Positions 7,394 to 16,113 of a stretch of 35,232 bases of DNA are shown here, in pieces. The stretch spans positions 1 through 35,232 of the forward strand of contig CAUZEA010000059.1 in assembly GCA_963578605.1 (NCBI GenBank), in the 5' to 3' direction. The translations under genes and the position numbers were made by a program. The notes under the pieces are model-generated. The model saw nothing but the letters and a program-made list of their open reading frames with translations, was not told where the DNA came from and did no database searches. Positions within the stretch are counted from its first letter, which is position 1. Every line of letters starts with the position of its first letter. This stretch comes from JAKVCB01 sp963578605 (GTDB taxonomy: Bacteria > Planctomycetota > Planctomycetia > Pirellulales > Lacipirellulaceae).

Positions 7394-9208
7394 CTAGCCA
7401 TGGACGATCAGACCCACCAGGCCCAGCAGCACGAGCGTCGCCGGCTCGGGGACCGCTGCCCTGCTACCGGTGCCAGTGAGATTGCCAAACCGGTCTTTCC
7501 AAAAAACGTAGTCGGCCTCGTCGACCGTACCATCGTCATTGCCATCGGCACGCAGGTCCACTTGCGAGCCGAGCGTATCGCGCCAGAGGGTGTAATCGGC
7601 TGCGTCGACAACGCCGTTGCCGTTGTAATCGCCGTTGCCTGGCGTCGGCGGCTCGGGAACGGCGACCTTGAATTCTGATGCTACGGTCCATCCAGGATTG
7701 CCGTTGCTATCAAATACATAAGCTCCAACGTCCAATGACCCACCTCGCGGCACGCCGTTGAAGTCGTTGAGGGTTGCGTAAGCTGGATCGGCCGCACCGA
7801 TCAACGCCGATCCCGGTGCCGGAAAAGCATCGAGTGCACTGCCTTCCCAGTTGGCATTGACGAGGTCGGCGACAAGATCCCCAGCGGAATCAAATTGGTC
7901 AGATTCAACGGTGCATCCAGTGATTGGGTAATTCGGCGGGGGTGTGTAGCTACAGGCGGTACCCACACCGACGTTGCCGGTAAGTAAAGTTGTTTGCGGA
8001 TCAGAAGACTGAGGAACACGGATTGCCCAGTCTGGGGTGCCGCTCTCCTGAGCATAGATCGCGTTGTTGGCAATCACGATGGGACCGCTCAATGTACCGT
8101 TGTCAGAATGCACGCGGATACCGCTGTGGTGAGAGACGATGGTGTTATGAACAATCTCCAGGTTTCCGGGGACCGCGCTTTGGTGGGGTTGGCTGCGAAT
8201 GGCGTCGGTGGCGTTACTCGGATCATGATACTCCGCGTCTACGTTCATGAAAACGAGGTTATTGCGCACGATGGCATTCGAGGCTACCTGGATCCCGTGG
8301 TTGCCTGGGTTCCAGACCACATTCTGCTCGATGATGTTGGGGGCCTGTCCATCGGTACCGTAAACGAGGATGCCGGGATACTTGGTGTTGTGGATCACGT
8401 TGTGACGGATCACGTTGTTGTAGCTGCCGTCTTTGATCTCGATCCCATCTCCCTGGGAGACTGTCGGCCCATCCAGGTCATGGATATAGTTGAATTCGAT
8501 CAGCCCATCTCGGAACACGCCTTTTGTCGTTCCCTGTGCGTCGTTGTTGCTTCCCAGGTAAAAACCTTCTCCGGTTCCCCCAGTGTTGTTGATTTCATTC
8601 CGTCGAAAAATCATCCCGGTATTGGTGTCGCCGACGAAGTTTGCGGTAATTGCCGCTTCCCCCGTATGGTGAATATGAGAATCTTCGATCGTGACGAAAC
8701 TGGCCTGATCTCCCGGGTGCGGCTGAAGCACGGAAGAGGTCCCTATGTATTCGTCATCAGATGTGCTGCCGATCCGGATGCCGGCCGAAACGTGGGAGTC
8801 GACACCACCGGTGATCTCAAGACCCCGCAGGATCAGGTGACGGGCTCCCATGATATTGATCACGTTCTGGCTGGCGTTGGTACGAGTGAGCACGGCTCGT
8901 TCACCTTCTGCAGCACGTATCACAATCGGTTGGGCGGCCGTTCCCTGGTGGTACATCCTCAGCTTGAAACTCCACGGCGGCTGCTCACAGGTCCCTTCGT
9001 GGAGGATCACTTTGTCACCCGGTTGCAGAAGTGCCAGGGGACCTGGTTGACTGGGGTCGTAACCGATGACGCTTATCCAATCGTCAGCGGGTGTCAAATG
9101 GTAAGTCACCGCCTCGACCCCGGTCCCACACAGTGCGGCAACTACGAAGAACACCGTGGCGAACAGGATAGCGAAACGCACACCGACAGTGACCTTGGCT
9201 TGTCGCAT
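7394..9208 (-). CDS. Exported parallel beta-helix protein with dockerin-like module and PEP-CTERM tail
   Basis: About 604 residues from the ATG at 9206-9208, where a classic signal peptide begins (MRQAKVTVGVRF, hydrophobic core, then GVEA before VTYHL). In-frame ATGs at 9232 and 9292 would give longer forms; none has a clear ribosome binding site. Most of the protein is a right-handed beta-helix of the pectate-lyase/NosD type, with repeated short rungs such as VTIEDSHIHHTGEAAITAN, IEFNYIHDL, NVIRHNVIHNTKYPGILVYG and IVRNNLVF; this fold usually binds or cleaves polysaccharides. A duplicated EF-hand/dockerin-like module (GDYNGNGVVDAADYTLWRD; TVDEADYVFWKDRFGN) and AVPEPATLVLLGLVGLI follow. The tail stops at IVHG without the usual Arg cluster, so membrane sorting may be impaired or the gene truncated by a base change. 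Enzyme activity cannot be assigned. Confidence 0.85.
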   Translation of the reverse strand: MRQAKVTVGVRFAILFATVFFVVAALCGTGVEAVTYHLTPADDWISVIGYDPSQPGPLALLQPGDKVILHEGTCEQPPWSFKLRMYHQGTAAQPIVIRAAEGERAVLTRTNASQNVINIMGARHLILRGLEITGGVDSHVSAGIRIGSTSDDEYIGTSSVLQPHPGDQASFVTIEDSHIHHTGEAAITANFVGDTNTGMIFRRNEINNTGGTGEGFYLGSNNDAQGTTKGVFRDGLIEFNYIHDLDGPTVSQGDGIEIKDGSYNNVIRHNVIHNTKYPGILVYGTDGQAPNIIEQNVVWNPGNHGIQVASNAIVRNNLVFMNVDAEYHDPSNATDAIRSQPHQSAVPGNLEIVHNTIVSHHSGIRVHSDNGTLSGPIVIANNAIYAQESGTPDWAIRVPQSSDPQTTLLTGNVGVGTACSYTPPPNYPITGCTVESDQFDSAGDLVADLVNANWEGSALDAFPAPGSALIGAADPAYATLNDFNGVPRGGSLDVGAYVFDSNGNPGWTVASEFKVAVPEPPTPGNGDYNGNGVVDAADYTLWRDTLGSQVDLRADGNDDGTVDEADYVFWKDRFGNLTGTGSRAAVPEPATLVLLGLVGLIVHG

Positions 9209-9627
9209 GACGAGCCCAAACCCCAGTCTCATGGATTGAGGTTTCGTTGGACCGGCTGACAGGACGGTTGATGTTTGCTTGCGATCACTCATGACGTGCC
9301 GTGCGGTGTCGGTGGAGTACCGGGCCGGTCGCACTGAGAAGCGAGAGAGAGGCACTGCTGGGTTCTGGAATCGGCGCAGGGGTTCCGGAAACGACCGGGT
9401 CGCCAAAGCCGACCGCCAGGACATCGCCCGACCGCGATCGACATGCTCGTGACGGCGAAGCCGAGCGGTTCTGTCAGCGGATCGGAGTCCGCCGAGGAAT
9501 CGCCCTGGCTTTCCACCCCCCCCCCCCCCGTCAGCTTTCCACTGACATCGTGCGCGAGTGCTGTATCACCGTCGTTCCAGGTCAACACGTGATCACCGGC
9601 ACCGGCGAGAATCTCCCGCGTGTTGCC
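9209..9627. other. Leader of the beta-helix gene and decayed tail of a secreted-protein remnant, with a run of 14 C
   Basis: The part nearest 9209-9292 may belong to a longer form of the beta-helix protein. On the minus strand the frame of the remnant at 9628-9864 continues after its TAG through 9627-9530 in protein-like sequence (GNTREILAGAGDHVLTWNDG; AHDVSGKLTGG) and then enters a run of 14 C (9516-9529 on the plus strand). Beyond it the frame loses protein-like character. Confidence 0.45.
9516..9529. repeat. Homopolymer run of 14 C
   Basis: Fourteen consecutive C residues (14 G on the minus strand), the longest homopolymer in the window. It lies at the point where a protein-like minus-strand frame degenerates. 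Runs of this kind are slippage-prone and are also hard to sequence, so the exact count is uncertain. Confidence 0.9.
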
Positions 9628-9864
9628 CTACTTGTTCGGGTCGTGCTCGGCAGGAATTTCGATGCGCCCGTCGACCTCGATGCACGCGTTTGCGTAATTC
9701 TGCCGATATTGAATGGGGCCGAAAATGTGAGAGAACTGGTCATTTTCAAGAACCGGTGTGGCGTTTGCAGGGAGGCTAATCAAGAACAGCAAACACAAGG
9801 TTGCTGTCACCCAAACTTTACCTGGCGGATGTGCAACCAACCGAGACGTGTCAAACAGGGTCAT
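9628..9864 (-). pseudogene. Truncated secreted protein of unknown family (signal peptide plus ~50 residues)
   Basis: The ATG at 9862-9864 follows GAGGG with good spacing. The 78-residue product has a signal peptide (hydrophobic VWVTATLCLLFLISL ending in PANA before TPVLEND) and a short mature part (FSHIFGPIQYRQNYANACIEV, DGRIEIPAEHDPNK) ending in a TAG at 9628-9630. The same frame continues past the TAG with protein-like sequence for about 30 residues to the C14 run, so this looks like the 5' end of a longer gene broken by a stop and by degeneration. I do not recognise the family. A short real protein ending at the TAG is possible but less likely. Confidence 0.5.
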
Positions 9865-10389
9865 TATTCCCTCTTTTGTGTGACCACGGATAGAACCCAT
9901 ACGGTCAAACAATCGTTATTTTAATTTGTGCGCATCCCGATTGCAATTTTTTTCAGTTCTCTTCGCAATTCCAGGAGTTGGATTCTCACCCTGAAAATCT
10001 GGCCAGGGTGCCAGCGATCGAGGCGGTTCACGACGTTTTCGCGATCGGTTGTCCATCCATTGCGAGAGTCATCGTTGAGCGTATCCTCGACCCGTTCGAC
10101 CATTTACCTTTTGGCCCGTGGTTGAACATTCGCCACGGCGGCGGAAAATTCGGTTTCTCACAACTACGAATTTTCCTGCGACCGCACTTGCAGCTTAACG
10201 CTGGTCAAGACGAATTCACTGCTGGTACCTCGTGACAGCTTGCCGTCTGGTTGGGATGAATGGCGAAAGACCTCCTGCCTCAGTCCCGGTCATCTGGATC
10301 GATGACATCGAGTTCGATACCGACAAACTCGCCAACATCCTGAATCGGATGACGACCGATTAAAATTCCTGTCAGCCTGGTGGATCAGT
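9865..10389. other. Decayed stretch with short coding-like fragments
   Basis: No intact gene is supported. Two short pieces look coding-like. On the minus strand, 10103-9921 reads VERVEDTLNDDSRNGWTTDRE and RLDRWHPGQIFRVRIQLLELRR. On the plus strand, 10262-10363 reads RPPASVPVIWIDDIEFDTDK and LANILNRMTTD before a TAA. Neither has a start site and I recognise neither. They fit the picture of gene decay seen on both sides. Confidence 0.35.
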
Positions 10390-11701
10390 TCACGATGCCC
10401 TGCGGGGAAGTCGCAATGCCAGGAGAAGCATACCTATCGAGACCAAGGAGAGTGCCGCCGGCTCAGGAACGATGGCCGCGCCAGTCAGGGTAAAAGGAGT
10501 CAAATTAAAAGACTCTTGCTGAAAATTGTTCGAACCATTCAGCAGGCCCGTGGCGTCAAAAGTGAACATCAGCCCACCTACAGTGGTGTTATTTTCATTC
10601 AGCAAATGATCATCAACAAATCCACCCATGAAAGTCGACGGGTTTGAAGTCAGATCTTCTTCTCCCGTTTCATCCCACCCCTCGGTGTAGTGGAATTCAC
10701 TTATACGTGCTTGTGCCAGTCCCGTAGCAGTATCGATTTCGAAGCCATCCCACGTTCCGTGCATAATCGAATCACCTGCGACAAAGCTGAACTGATCAAA
10801 CGTGGGAGTGAAACTGTGGATACCGTCATTTAAACCGGTGTGTACGGCCATCAGCGATGGTAGCGAGCCACCGGCTACCGGATCGCCCGCGTGTACGCCC
10901 GTCCCCGCTGTAGTCGTGAAAAATTTCTACGCAATGTCGTTACCACCGGGACTGACCATGAGCATGTCACTACCTTCGGAAAAAAACGTGACGGTTGTTT
11001 GGGTGCTACCGAAGGTTGGCCCTGCAGCAACCCGTTCTCCGCTTCCACGATGATAGGCCGTGACGATAAGGTCTTTAAATTCGCCGGCAGGTGAGAATCT
11101 ATCCAGAATAATGTCACCTACTTGAAGTGTCGTCGCATTATTTTGATTTTTGACCTTAAAACGAAGGTCAGCAGTAACGGTGTCACGGTGGCCCGCGTGT
11201 GTTCCGTTTATGTGTACTGTTGCCCGTAAGGTAGTAGTTGGTATCGTTTTTGCTCCGCGGGGGATCCGATTTCACCTCGCTATGAGTTCTTGCTGCAAGC
11301 TGCTCAACGCCCGTGTGCGGCCCTTTTTTGTGCGTAGCACGAAGCACAACCTGGAAAATTTTAACATTATCGAACTTGGTTACGTCATCAAAAACGATAT
11401 GTCGATAGTCCCAGGTAGAAGTTTTTACCCCGACATCGATGTCCCAAAAATCGGATTCAGTTAAGTCGGTGATAATGTCTTGAAAACCAACTCCAGGACC
11501 TGCTCCGTTTGATGTGACTATCGCCCCGTCGCCTATCAGGCAGAATTCGTCACTTACGTCTACCATCGGAATTGCGAAGTTTACATCGAAACCATCGCCC
11601 CGGACGGATTGTACGGTCAGCAAGACGAGCGCGACCGTCGCCAGGAGCCCTAAGGCACGTTGCCAGGGCGTCCTGACGCGTTGCAATTCGAATAAACTCA
11701 T
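10390..11701 (-). pseudogene. PEP-CTERM exported protein gene interrupted by a frameshift and an in-frame TAG
   Basis: The 5' end starts at ATG 11699-11701 after GGGAGAAAG and encodes a signal peptide (hydrophobic LLATVALVLLTVQSVRGDG) and a beta-rich domain (FDVNFAIPMVDVSDEFCLIGD; FWDIDVGVKTSTWDYRHIVF). From about 11250 the protein continues in the next frame (TIPTTTLRATVHINGTHAG; TADLRFKVKNQNNATTLQVGD; EFKDLIVTAYHRGSGERVAAG), consistent with a one-base change in a short A run at 11247-11251. This frame meets a TAG at 10927-10929, then continues in the same frame to 10390 and ends in a PEP-CTERM tail (VPEPAALSLVSIGMLLLALRLPRR) with the proper Arg end. So one gene of about 435 codons is broken twice. 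Compensating frameshifts around the TAG are an alternative. Function unknown; presumably surface-anchored when intact. Confidence 0.7.
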
Positions 11702-12128
11702 TGGCTTTCTCCCAGACCAGCTTTCCCCAGAACTTCCACAATAACCGTCCGCCGTAATATTCCTGTTTGGCGGTGCCGCTGTTGTCAAGTGTTTTCCGCC
11801 TACGGACCCCGCTAGCCCCAGATCCCCCGCGGATTCTATCGCGGTGGCTGAATCTCGAATCAGGACTCAATGTAATCAAAGTGACCAACCGGGGCTCCTG
11901 TTTGACTTCCGAATCGGTTGGCCCATGAGGCTTTTGGATACTTCATCTGCTACCGAAACATAACGCCAACGTGTTTCATATCCGTATGTTGCGCACGGTT
12001 ATCGATCAGGCAACCTCCAGGGAAATCGAGCGGTTCTTGCTAACCTGGGACGCACTTTGGCATGGATCTAGCGACATATGGGAATCCGTTCCAAACATTT
12101 CTCGTTCCCAGCTTAAAGGAGACCCGTC
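11702..12128. other. Intergenic region between divergent exported-protein genes
   Basis: No gene is supported. It must hold the divergent promoters of the broken PEP-CTERM gene (-) and the PDZ gene (+). I see no convincing sigma-70 pair, repeat or structured RNA. The ribosome binding site of the PDZ gene, AAAGGAGA, lies at 12115-12122. Confidence 0.4.
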
Positions 12129-13244
12129 GTGTTCCACCCCATCCGTTTACTCGCTGCGGTGATGTTGACTGTCCTGATGGTGCTGCCAACGACCGTTGGC
12201 TTAGCCCAGAATTTTTTTAGCCAGAAAAGTGCTAACCAACATCGTTCCTCGAACTTCGGCAACTTGTCGCGCGCAGCGAACGTGCAAAACAGTTCTCGCA
12301 CACTGTCATCCAGCAAAAGACTTTCCACGTCGCCCAGGAACTTAAGTAACGCAAATCGATTTTTGAGAAAAGTTCAACCAACCCCAACTCGTAGGGTTCC
12401 TACCGTCAAACTGTCGAGGGTTCCCTCTGCCACACAATCGACCTTCGGTCCGTACAAACGACCTTCGAAGTCGCCACCCTTCAATATACTGCCGAGTATC
12501 AAACCAGACTTACGTACGCCCAACCGGCCAGGCGTGGTTGGGAACTTAACTCCGAGCATCAAACCGGATCTACTTAGGCCCAACCGGCTGGGTCAGAACG
12601 GTAAACTGAGGGGCATCACCAAGTTGGCAGGAATCCAGAATTTCGAACGTTTGGTCAGCCAGGTTGGAAAAACTGATCTAAAACCGCTCGAGCTTGAAAA
12701 GTTCGACGGTAAGTTCAGCGACGTACTTAAAGGTGCCAATTTGAAGCTCAACAACCCAGAGGTACAGCAAGCCAAGAATTTCGCGATCCAAAATCTGTCG
12801 CTACATTCGCACTGTCACTGGTGGATTGACTTTGTCATCGGTGGTCACTGGCACTGGAACCATTGTGACTGGTGGGACCACTGCTACACGCCCGGCTACT
12901 GGCACTGTTGGACGCCATGTCACTACCAGGTGGTTTACTGTCCGCCGGTTGAGGGATATATCAGCAGCAGTTGGTACTTTGGTGTCGATTGCATCTTGAT
13001 CCCGGACATGGCAGCTTACGGCATCCAGGAAGTGAAGCCAAATTCGCCAGCAGCCTTTGCCGGATTGATCCCAGGCGACTTGATTGTCAGCATCAATGGC
13101 CAAGGAATCGAAGACGAATTGGTTTTACCCTACGCGATCCAGACTTCCGGTGGTCACCTGGAACTGGGTGTAATTCGCGAAGGCAGTGACGAGCCAGTTC
13201 TGGTCTATGTCGCTTTACAACTAATCGAGCGTTTGTCGTACTGA
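12129..13244 (+). CDS. Exported PDZ-domain protein with a Trp/His/Cys-rich segment
   Basis: 371 residues from GTG at 12129, chosen because AAAGGAGA sits just upstream. A signal peptide (IRLLAAVMLTVLMVLP, ending near GLAQ) is followed by a basic, Ser/Asn/Arg-rich low-complexity region and a perfect-register 20-residue tandem repeat (PSIKPDLRTPNRPG... then PSIKPDLLRPNRLG...) at 122-161. A striking segment at about 226-272 is packed with Trp, His and Cys (HSHCHWWID; GGHWHWNHCDWWDHCY; GYWHCWTPCHY). The C-terminal ~90 residues are a PDZ domain (AAYGIQEVKPNSPAAFAGL; PGDLIVSINGQGIED). No protease domain is present, so this is likely a binding or scaffold protein of the periplasm or envelope. The Cys/His cluster suggests metal binding (inference). 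The gene stands alone and ends at a strong terminator. Confidence 0.85.
   Translation: MFHPIRLLAAVMLTVLMVLPTTVGLAQNFFSQKSANQHRSSNFGNLSRAANVQNSSRTLSSSKRLSTSPRNLSNANRFLRKVQPTPTRRVPTVKLSRVPSATQSTFGPYKRPSKSPPFNILPSIKPDLRTPNRPGVVGNLTPSIKPDLLRPNRLGQNGKLRGITKLAGIQNFERLVSQVGKTDLKPLELEKFDGKFSDVLKGANLKLNNPEVQQAKNFAIQNLSLHSHCHWWIDFVIGGHWHWNHCDWWDHCYTPGYWHCWTPCHYQVVYCPPVEGYISSSWYFGVDCILIPDMAAYGIQEVKPNSPAAFAGLIPGDLIVSINGQGIEDELVLPYAIQTSGGHLELGVIREGSDEPVLVYVALQLIERLSY
12492..12611 (+). repeat. Tandem 60-base repeat inside the PDZ gene
   Basis: Two in-frame copies (12492-12551 and 12552-12611) each encode 20 residues starting PSIKPDL and sharing PNR and a Gly/Asn-rich end. The copies differ at many third positions, so the duplication is not recent. 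Confidence 0.85.
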
Positions 13245-13264
13245 GCGTTACCAACCAGGGACAA

Positions 13265-13298
13265 AGCCTGCCCGACGCAAGTTGGGCAGGCTTTTTTT
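13265..13298 (+). terminator. Intrinsic terminator after the PDZ gene
   Basis: AGCCTGCCC at 13265-13273 pairs perfectly with GGGCAGGCT at 13284-13292, with a 10-base loop, and is followed directly by a run of T to 13298. It lies 20 bases after the PDZ gene's stop codon. Confidence 0.93.
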
Positions 13299-14128
13299 AT
13301 CGTCTTCGCTGGTGGGCTTTGCGGCGGCCGGTTGGCTTCGCAAAGGTCACTCCTCTTTTGGTTTTCAGATTGTTGATCGAAAAGGGTGTTGTCTCTGGCC
13401 GTGCACCGTGCGGAGCCAGTTGTTTCAACGATAAAAAAATATCGACCCGCGGTGTTACTTGTCGTGCACGCTGGTGCACAGTGATCCACTTAACCGTGTT
13501 GCGGGGAGTGCCTGGGGCGCAACGGGCAAAGAGCCGTGGCCGTTTAAGGGCGACAGTGTTCAGCAAGTTTATCGCTTAAGTCATCCGGATAAAGAATGAG
13601 GGATGTGAGGATATGGCCAGTTGGTATCACCGGGCTCGGCTCAAAATGGTGTAGTTGCTACCAGCCGGCTTGATATACCACTCCTGGTTTTTCGAAGGCG
13701 GAACGTCACGTTTCGAATGCCCACGACCCATATTCGGAGAGTAAAACTAACGATCGACCTATTCGAAGTGGGCAGTTGTGCCTGAGCAGTGGTCCGGGCA
13801 AATCTCTCTGAACTTGAATCGTTGGCAGCCAACTCCTTTTGATATCAACCGGAGCCGGTGATTTTGCCTGTTTACCGGAATTTATGAAATCGAAACAACT
13901 CGTCTAACAGGTTGCCGAGTTAGGGTTTAGTGAATAACGGGTCAGCAATTTCCTTGCAGTCAGGGTTCTATCGCGGATAATTTTCCAGAGGAACAAAACT
14001 TGCGTTTGGGTTATCGGGAGCACAGAATGCAAGTTAGACGTACATAGACGATCGCATTGCGAAATGCGATAATAAAGTTCCTCAGCGGTTGCCGTTCAGC
14101 AATCAAGGCTTCATAGAAAAGGCCAGTA
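13299..14128. other. Long gene-free stretch before the permease gene
   Basis: I see no supported gene, RNA or repeat here. Frames that are open (for example minus 13566-13297, rich in Arg and Lys) have neither a ribosome binding site nor protein-like composition. The permease's ribosome binding site (AAAAGG) lies at 14116-14121. A promoter for the permease must lie in this stretch but I cannot place it. Confidence 0.45.
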
Positions 14129-15724
14129 ATGCAGCTCGAACGCACAATCGGTCTTCTCGGGCTGACTTTTGTTGTTGTCAGCGGAATCATTGGATCGGGT
14201 TGGTTGTTTGCGCCCTTTTTGGCAAGTCAGGTTGCAGGGCCAGCAGCAATTATTTCCTGGTTCATTGGTGGTTTTTCGATCTTGATTCTTGCGCTTTGCT
14301 TTGCCGAGACGACGAGTATTCTGCCGGTGGCGGGGGCAATCGCAAAACTACCTCATTTCACACACGGCGATGTGACCAGTTCTGTCCTCGGCTGGTCCGC
14401 GTGGGTTGGCTACAACACGGCAGCGCCGATCGAGACAATTGCGATGCTGGAATATTTAGATCCTTGGTTGTTCAAGGGAGCAGCTCAGGATGGGAATCTC
14501 ACACAGTCTGGTATTCTGGTTGCGTGGGCCATTCTGGCATTTTTTGTCGTGGTCAATGCATGGGGAATTTCTGCATTTGTGCGGGCCAATTTGTGGATTA
14601 CGGTTGTGAAGCTGCTCGTGCCCACGGTCATTCCGATCGTGATCATATTCCTCCATTTTACCCCGAGTAACTTTTACTCGTCAGGGTTTGCACCGAATGG
14701 TATGAAGGGTGTTTTTACAGCAGTGTCCACCGGTGGAGTCATTTTTGCCTTCATCGGGTTTCGCCACGCAATCGATCTTGCTGGAGAGGTTAAAAGGCCC
14801 AATTTTACCATACCTGTTGCGTTAACTTCTGGCTTGATCATTTGTGTTGTGATCTATGTATTGCTTCAAATTGCCTTTATTGGCGGCCTCAATCCGAAGG
14901 AGATCGAAAACGGGTGGGCAGATATGCTCTTGCAGGGCAAAGGGGCAAAGGCGGCGGCAGTTCCTATGATGAGTGTGGTAGCGGCCCTGGGCATTGGTTG
15001 GGTAAATGTGATGCTTTACACTGGGGCTGTGGTGGCTCCTTTTGGTGGCGGGCTTGTCGCAACCGGTTCCATGGCAAGGTTGGGGTATGCACTCAGCCAA
15101 AATGGGTTCTTTCCAAAGTGGTTGGAAAAATTGTCTACCCGGGGTGTTCCCTTACGGGCCTTGGTGATGAACTTTGTGTTTGGAGTGGCCGTTGTGGCCT
15201 TTATATCATTTGAGGAAGCCATTGCGTTCAACGGGGCTGCAATCACAATTTCGTTGTGTGCGGGACCGTTGGCTGTTGTTGCGCTGCGCAAACAGTTACC
15301 TGATTTGGCCCGGCCCTTCCGGTTGCCGGCGGTGTACATTATCGCTCCTGTGAGCTTTGTGGTGGCAACGCTTATCGTTTATTGGGGTGGCTGGGAGACC
15401 AACTGGAGATTGGGATTGGTCATCGGAGTTGGTTTAGTGATCTTTGCCATCAAGACGGTTTGGAACCGGGTCCCTGTTTCACATCTCGACCTACCACAAG
15501 CGATCTGGCTAATTCCCTACGGTGTTGGGCTTTTGACTTTCTCTTATCTGGGGGATTTTGGGGGAGGGACCAAACGTCTGGTCTATCCGTGGGATACCAT
15601 AGGGGTAGTGATCCTGAGTCTCGGCGTCTTTGTTATTGCTTATCGTTGTCGGCTTTCAAACGAAGCAACGGCCCGCTACTGCGAAAAATATATGACACTT
15701 CCGCCAGACGTTACCCCACTCTAA
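14129..15724 (+). CDS. APC-superfamily amino acid permease
   Basis: 531 residues with about 12 hydrophobic segments and almost no long loops. The first helix carries the APC signature (GLLGLTFVVVSGIIGSGWLF), where Gly-rich unwound residues bind the substrate's amino and carboxyl groups. Helix 3 to 6 features (LGWSAWVGYN; FAFIGFRHAIDLAGEVKRPN, the conserved F-G-F--A/ E--NP-type loop) are also APC-like. The family takes up amino acids or amines using proton or sodium gradients; the substrate cannot be read from the sequence. AAAAGG lies 7 bases before the ATG. It is the first of three plus-strand genes, but a ~390-base gap separates it from the next, so co-transcription is doubtful. Confidence 0.9.
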   Translation: MQLERTIGLLGLTFVVVSGIIGSGWLFAPFLASQVAGPAAIISWFIGGFSILILALCFAETTSILPVAGAIAKLPHFTHGDVTSSVLGWSAWVGYNTAAPIETIAMLEYLDPWLFKGAAQDGNLTQSGILVAWAILAFFVVVNAWGISAFVRANLWITVVKLLVPTVIPIVIIFLHFTPSNFYSSGFAPNGMKGVFTAVSTGGVIFAFIGFRHAIDLAGEVKRPNFTIPVALTSGLIICVVIYVLLQIAFIGGLNPKEIENGWADMLLQGKGAKAAAVPMMSVVAALGIGWVNVMLYTGAVVAPFGGGLVATGSMARLGYALSQNGFFPKWLEKLSTRGVPLRALVMNFVFGVAVVAFISFEEAIAFNGAAITISLCAGPLAVVALRKQLPDLARPFRLPAVYIIAPVSFVVATLIVYWGGWETNWRLGLVIGVGLVIFAIKTVWNRVPVSHLDLPQAIWLIPYGVGLLTFSYLGDFGGGTKRLVYPWDTIGVVILSLGVFVIAYRCRLSNEATARYCEKYMTLPPDVTPL

Positions 15725-16113
15725 TGTACCCTTGCCAACCTTGTGGCTCGGTATCGAAAGCCCTATACGTGATCGGGATAAGCGTGTACCAGCCTCGTGA
15801 AGTCAGGAGTGCTACCCCAGGTAGGTGTGCATTGGTGACCAAAAAAAGAGGTCAAACTTCCCAGGTAGTGTGAGTCGCACGATGTTGGCGGTTGTCCGGT
15901 CCAAAACAGGTCGGTGCTGCAGAAAGCTTTGTCCTGCGGTTCAGGGTGTTACGTGTCGAGTCGCGGTGGGTGCAGGCAGGACAAAAACACCTGGTCACTT
16001 CTAGGGGGCAGTATTTGCGCCGCATTGGGTATCGCGGTAGAATGAAAAGGTGGCTTCAGAAGTCATGTGAGCAAATATTAACATCCAGAAACATTCTGAA
16101 AATGGAGCAATCA
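15725..16113. other. Gap between the permease and ThuA genes
   Basis: No gene, terminator hairpin or repeat is evident. The ThuA frame is open upstream to 15892 but this part is Arg-rich, unlike protein, and lies before the signal peptide, so it is taken as untranslated. Confidence 0.45.

Noticed and set aside
7994..9259. Long plus-strand open frame of 421 codons opposite the beta-helix gene
   Set aside because: It is the mirror of the beta-helix/PEP-CTERM gene, which has a signal peptide, repeats and known modules; the plus-strand product has no family features or ribosome binding site.
9628..10929. TAG codons read as an amino acid (stop-codon recoding)
   Set aside because: Both in-frame TAG codons are in genes with other damage, while intact genes in the window end normally at TAG, and no suppressor tRNA is seen.
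13297..13566. Arg/Lys-rich minus-strand frame of 89 codons after the PDZ gene
   Set aside because: No ribosome binding site, no recognisable domain, and it starts opposite a terminator region.
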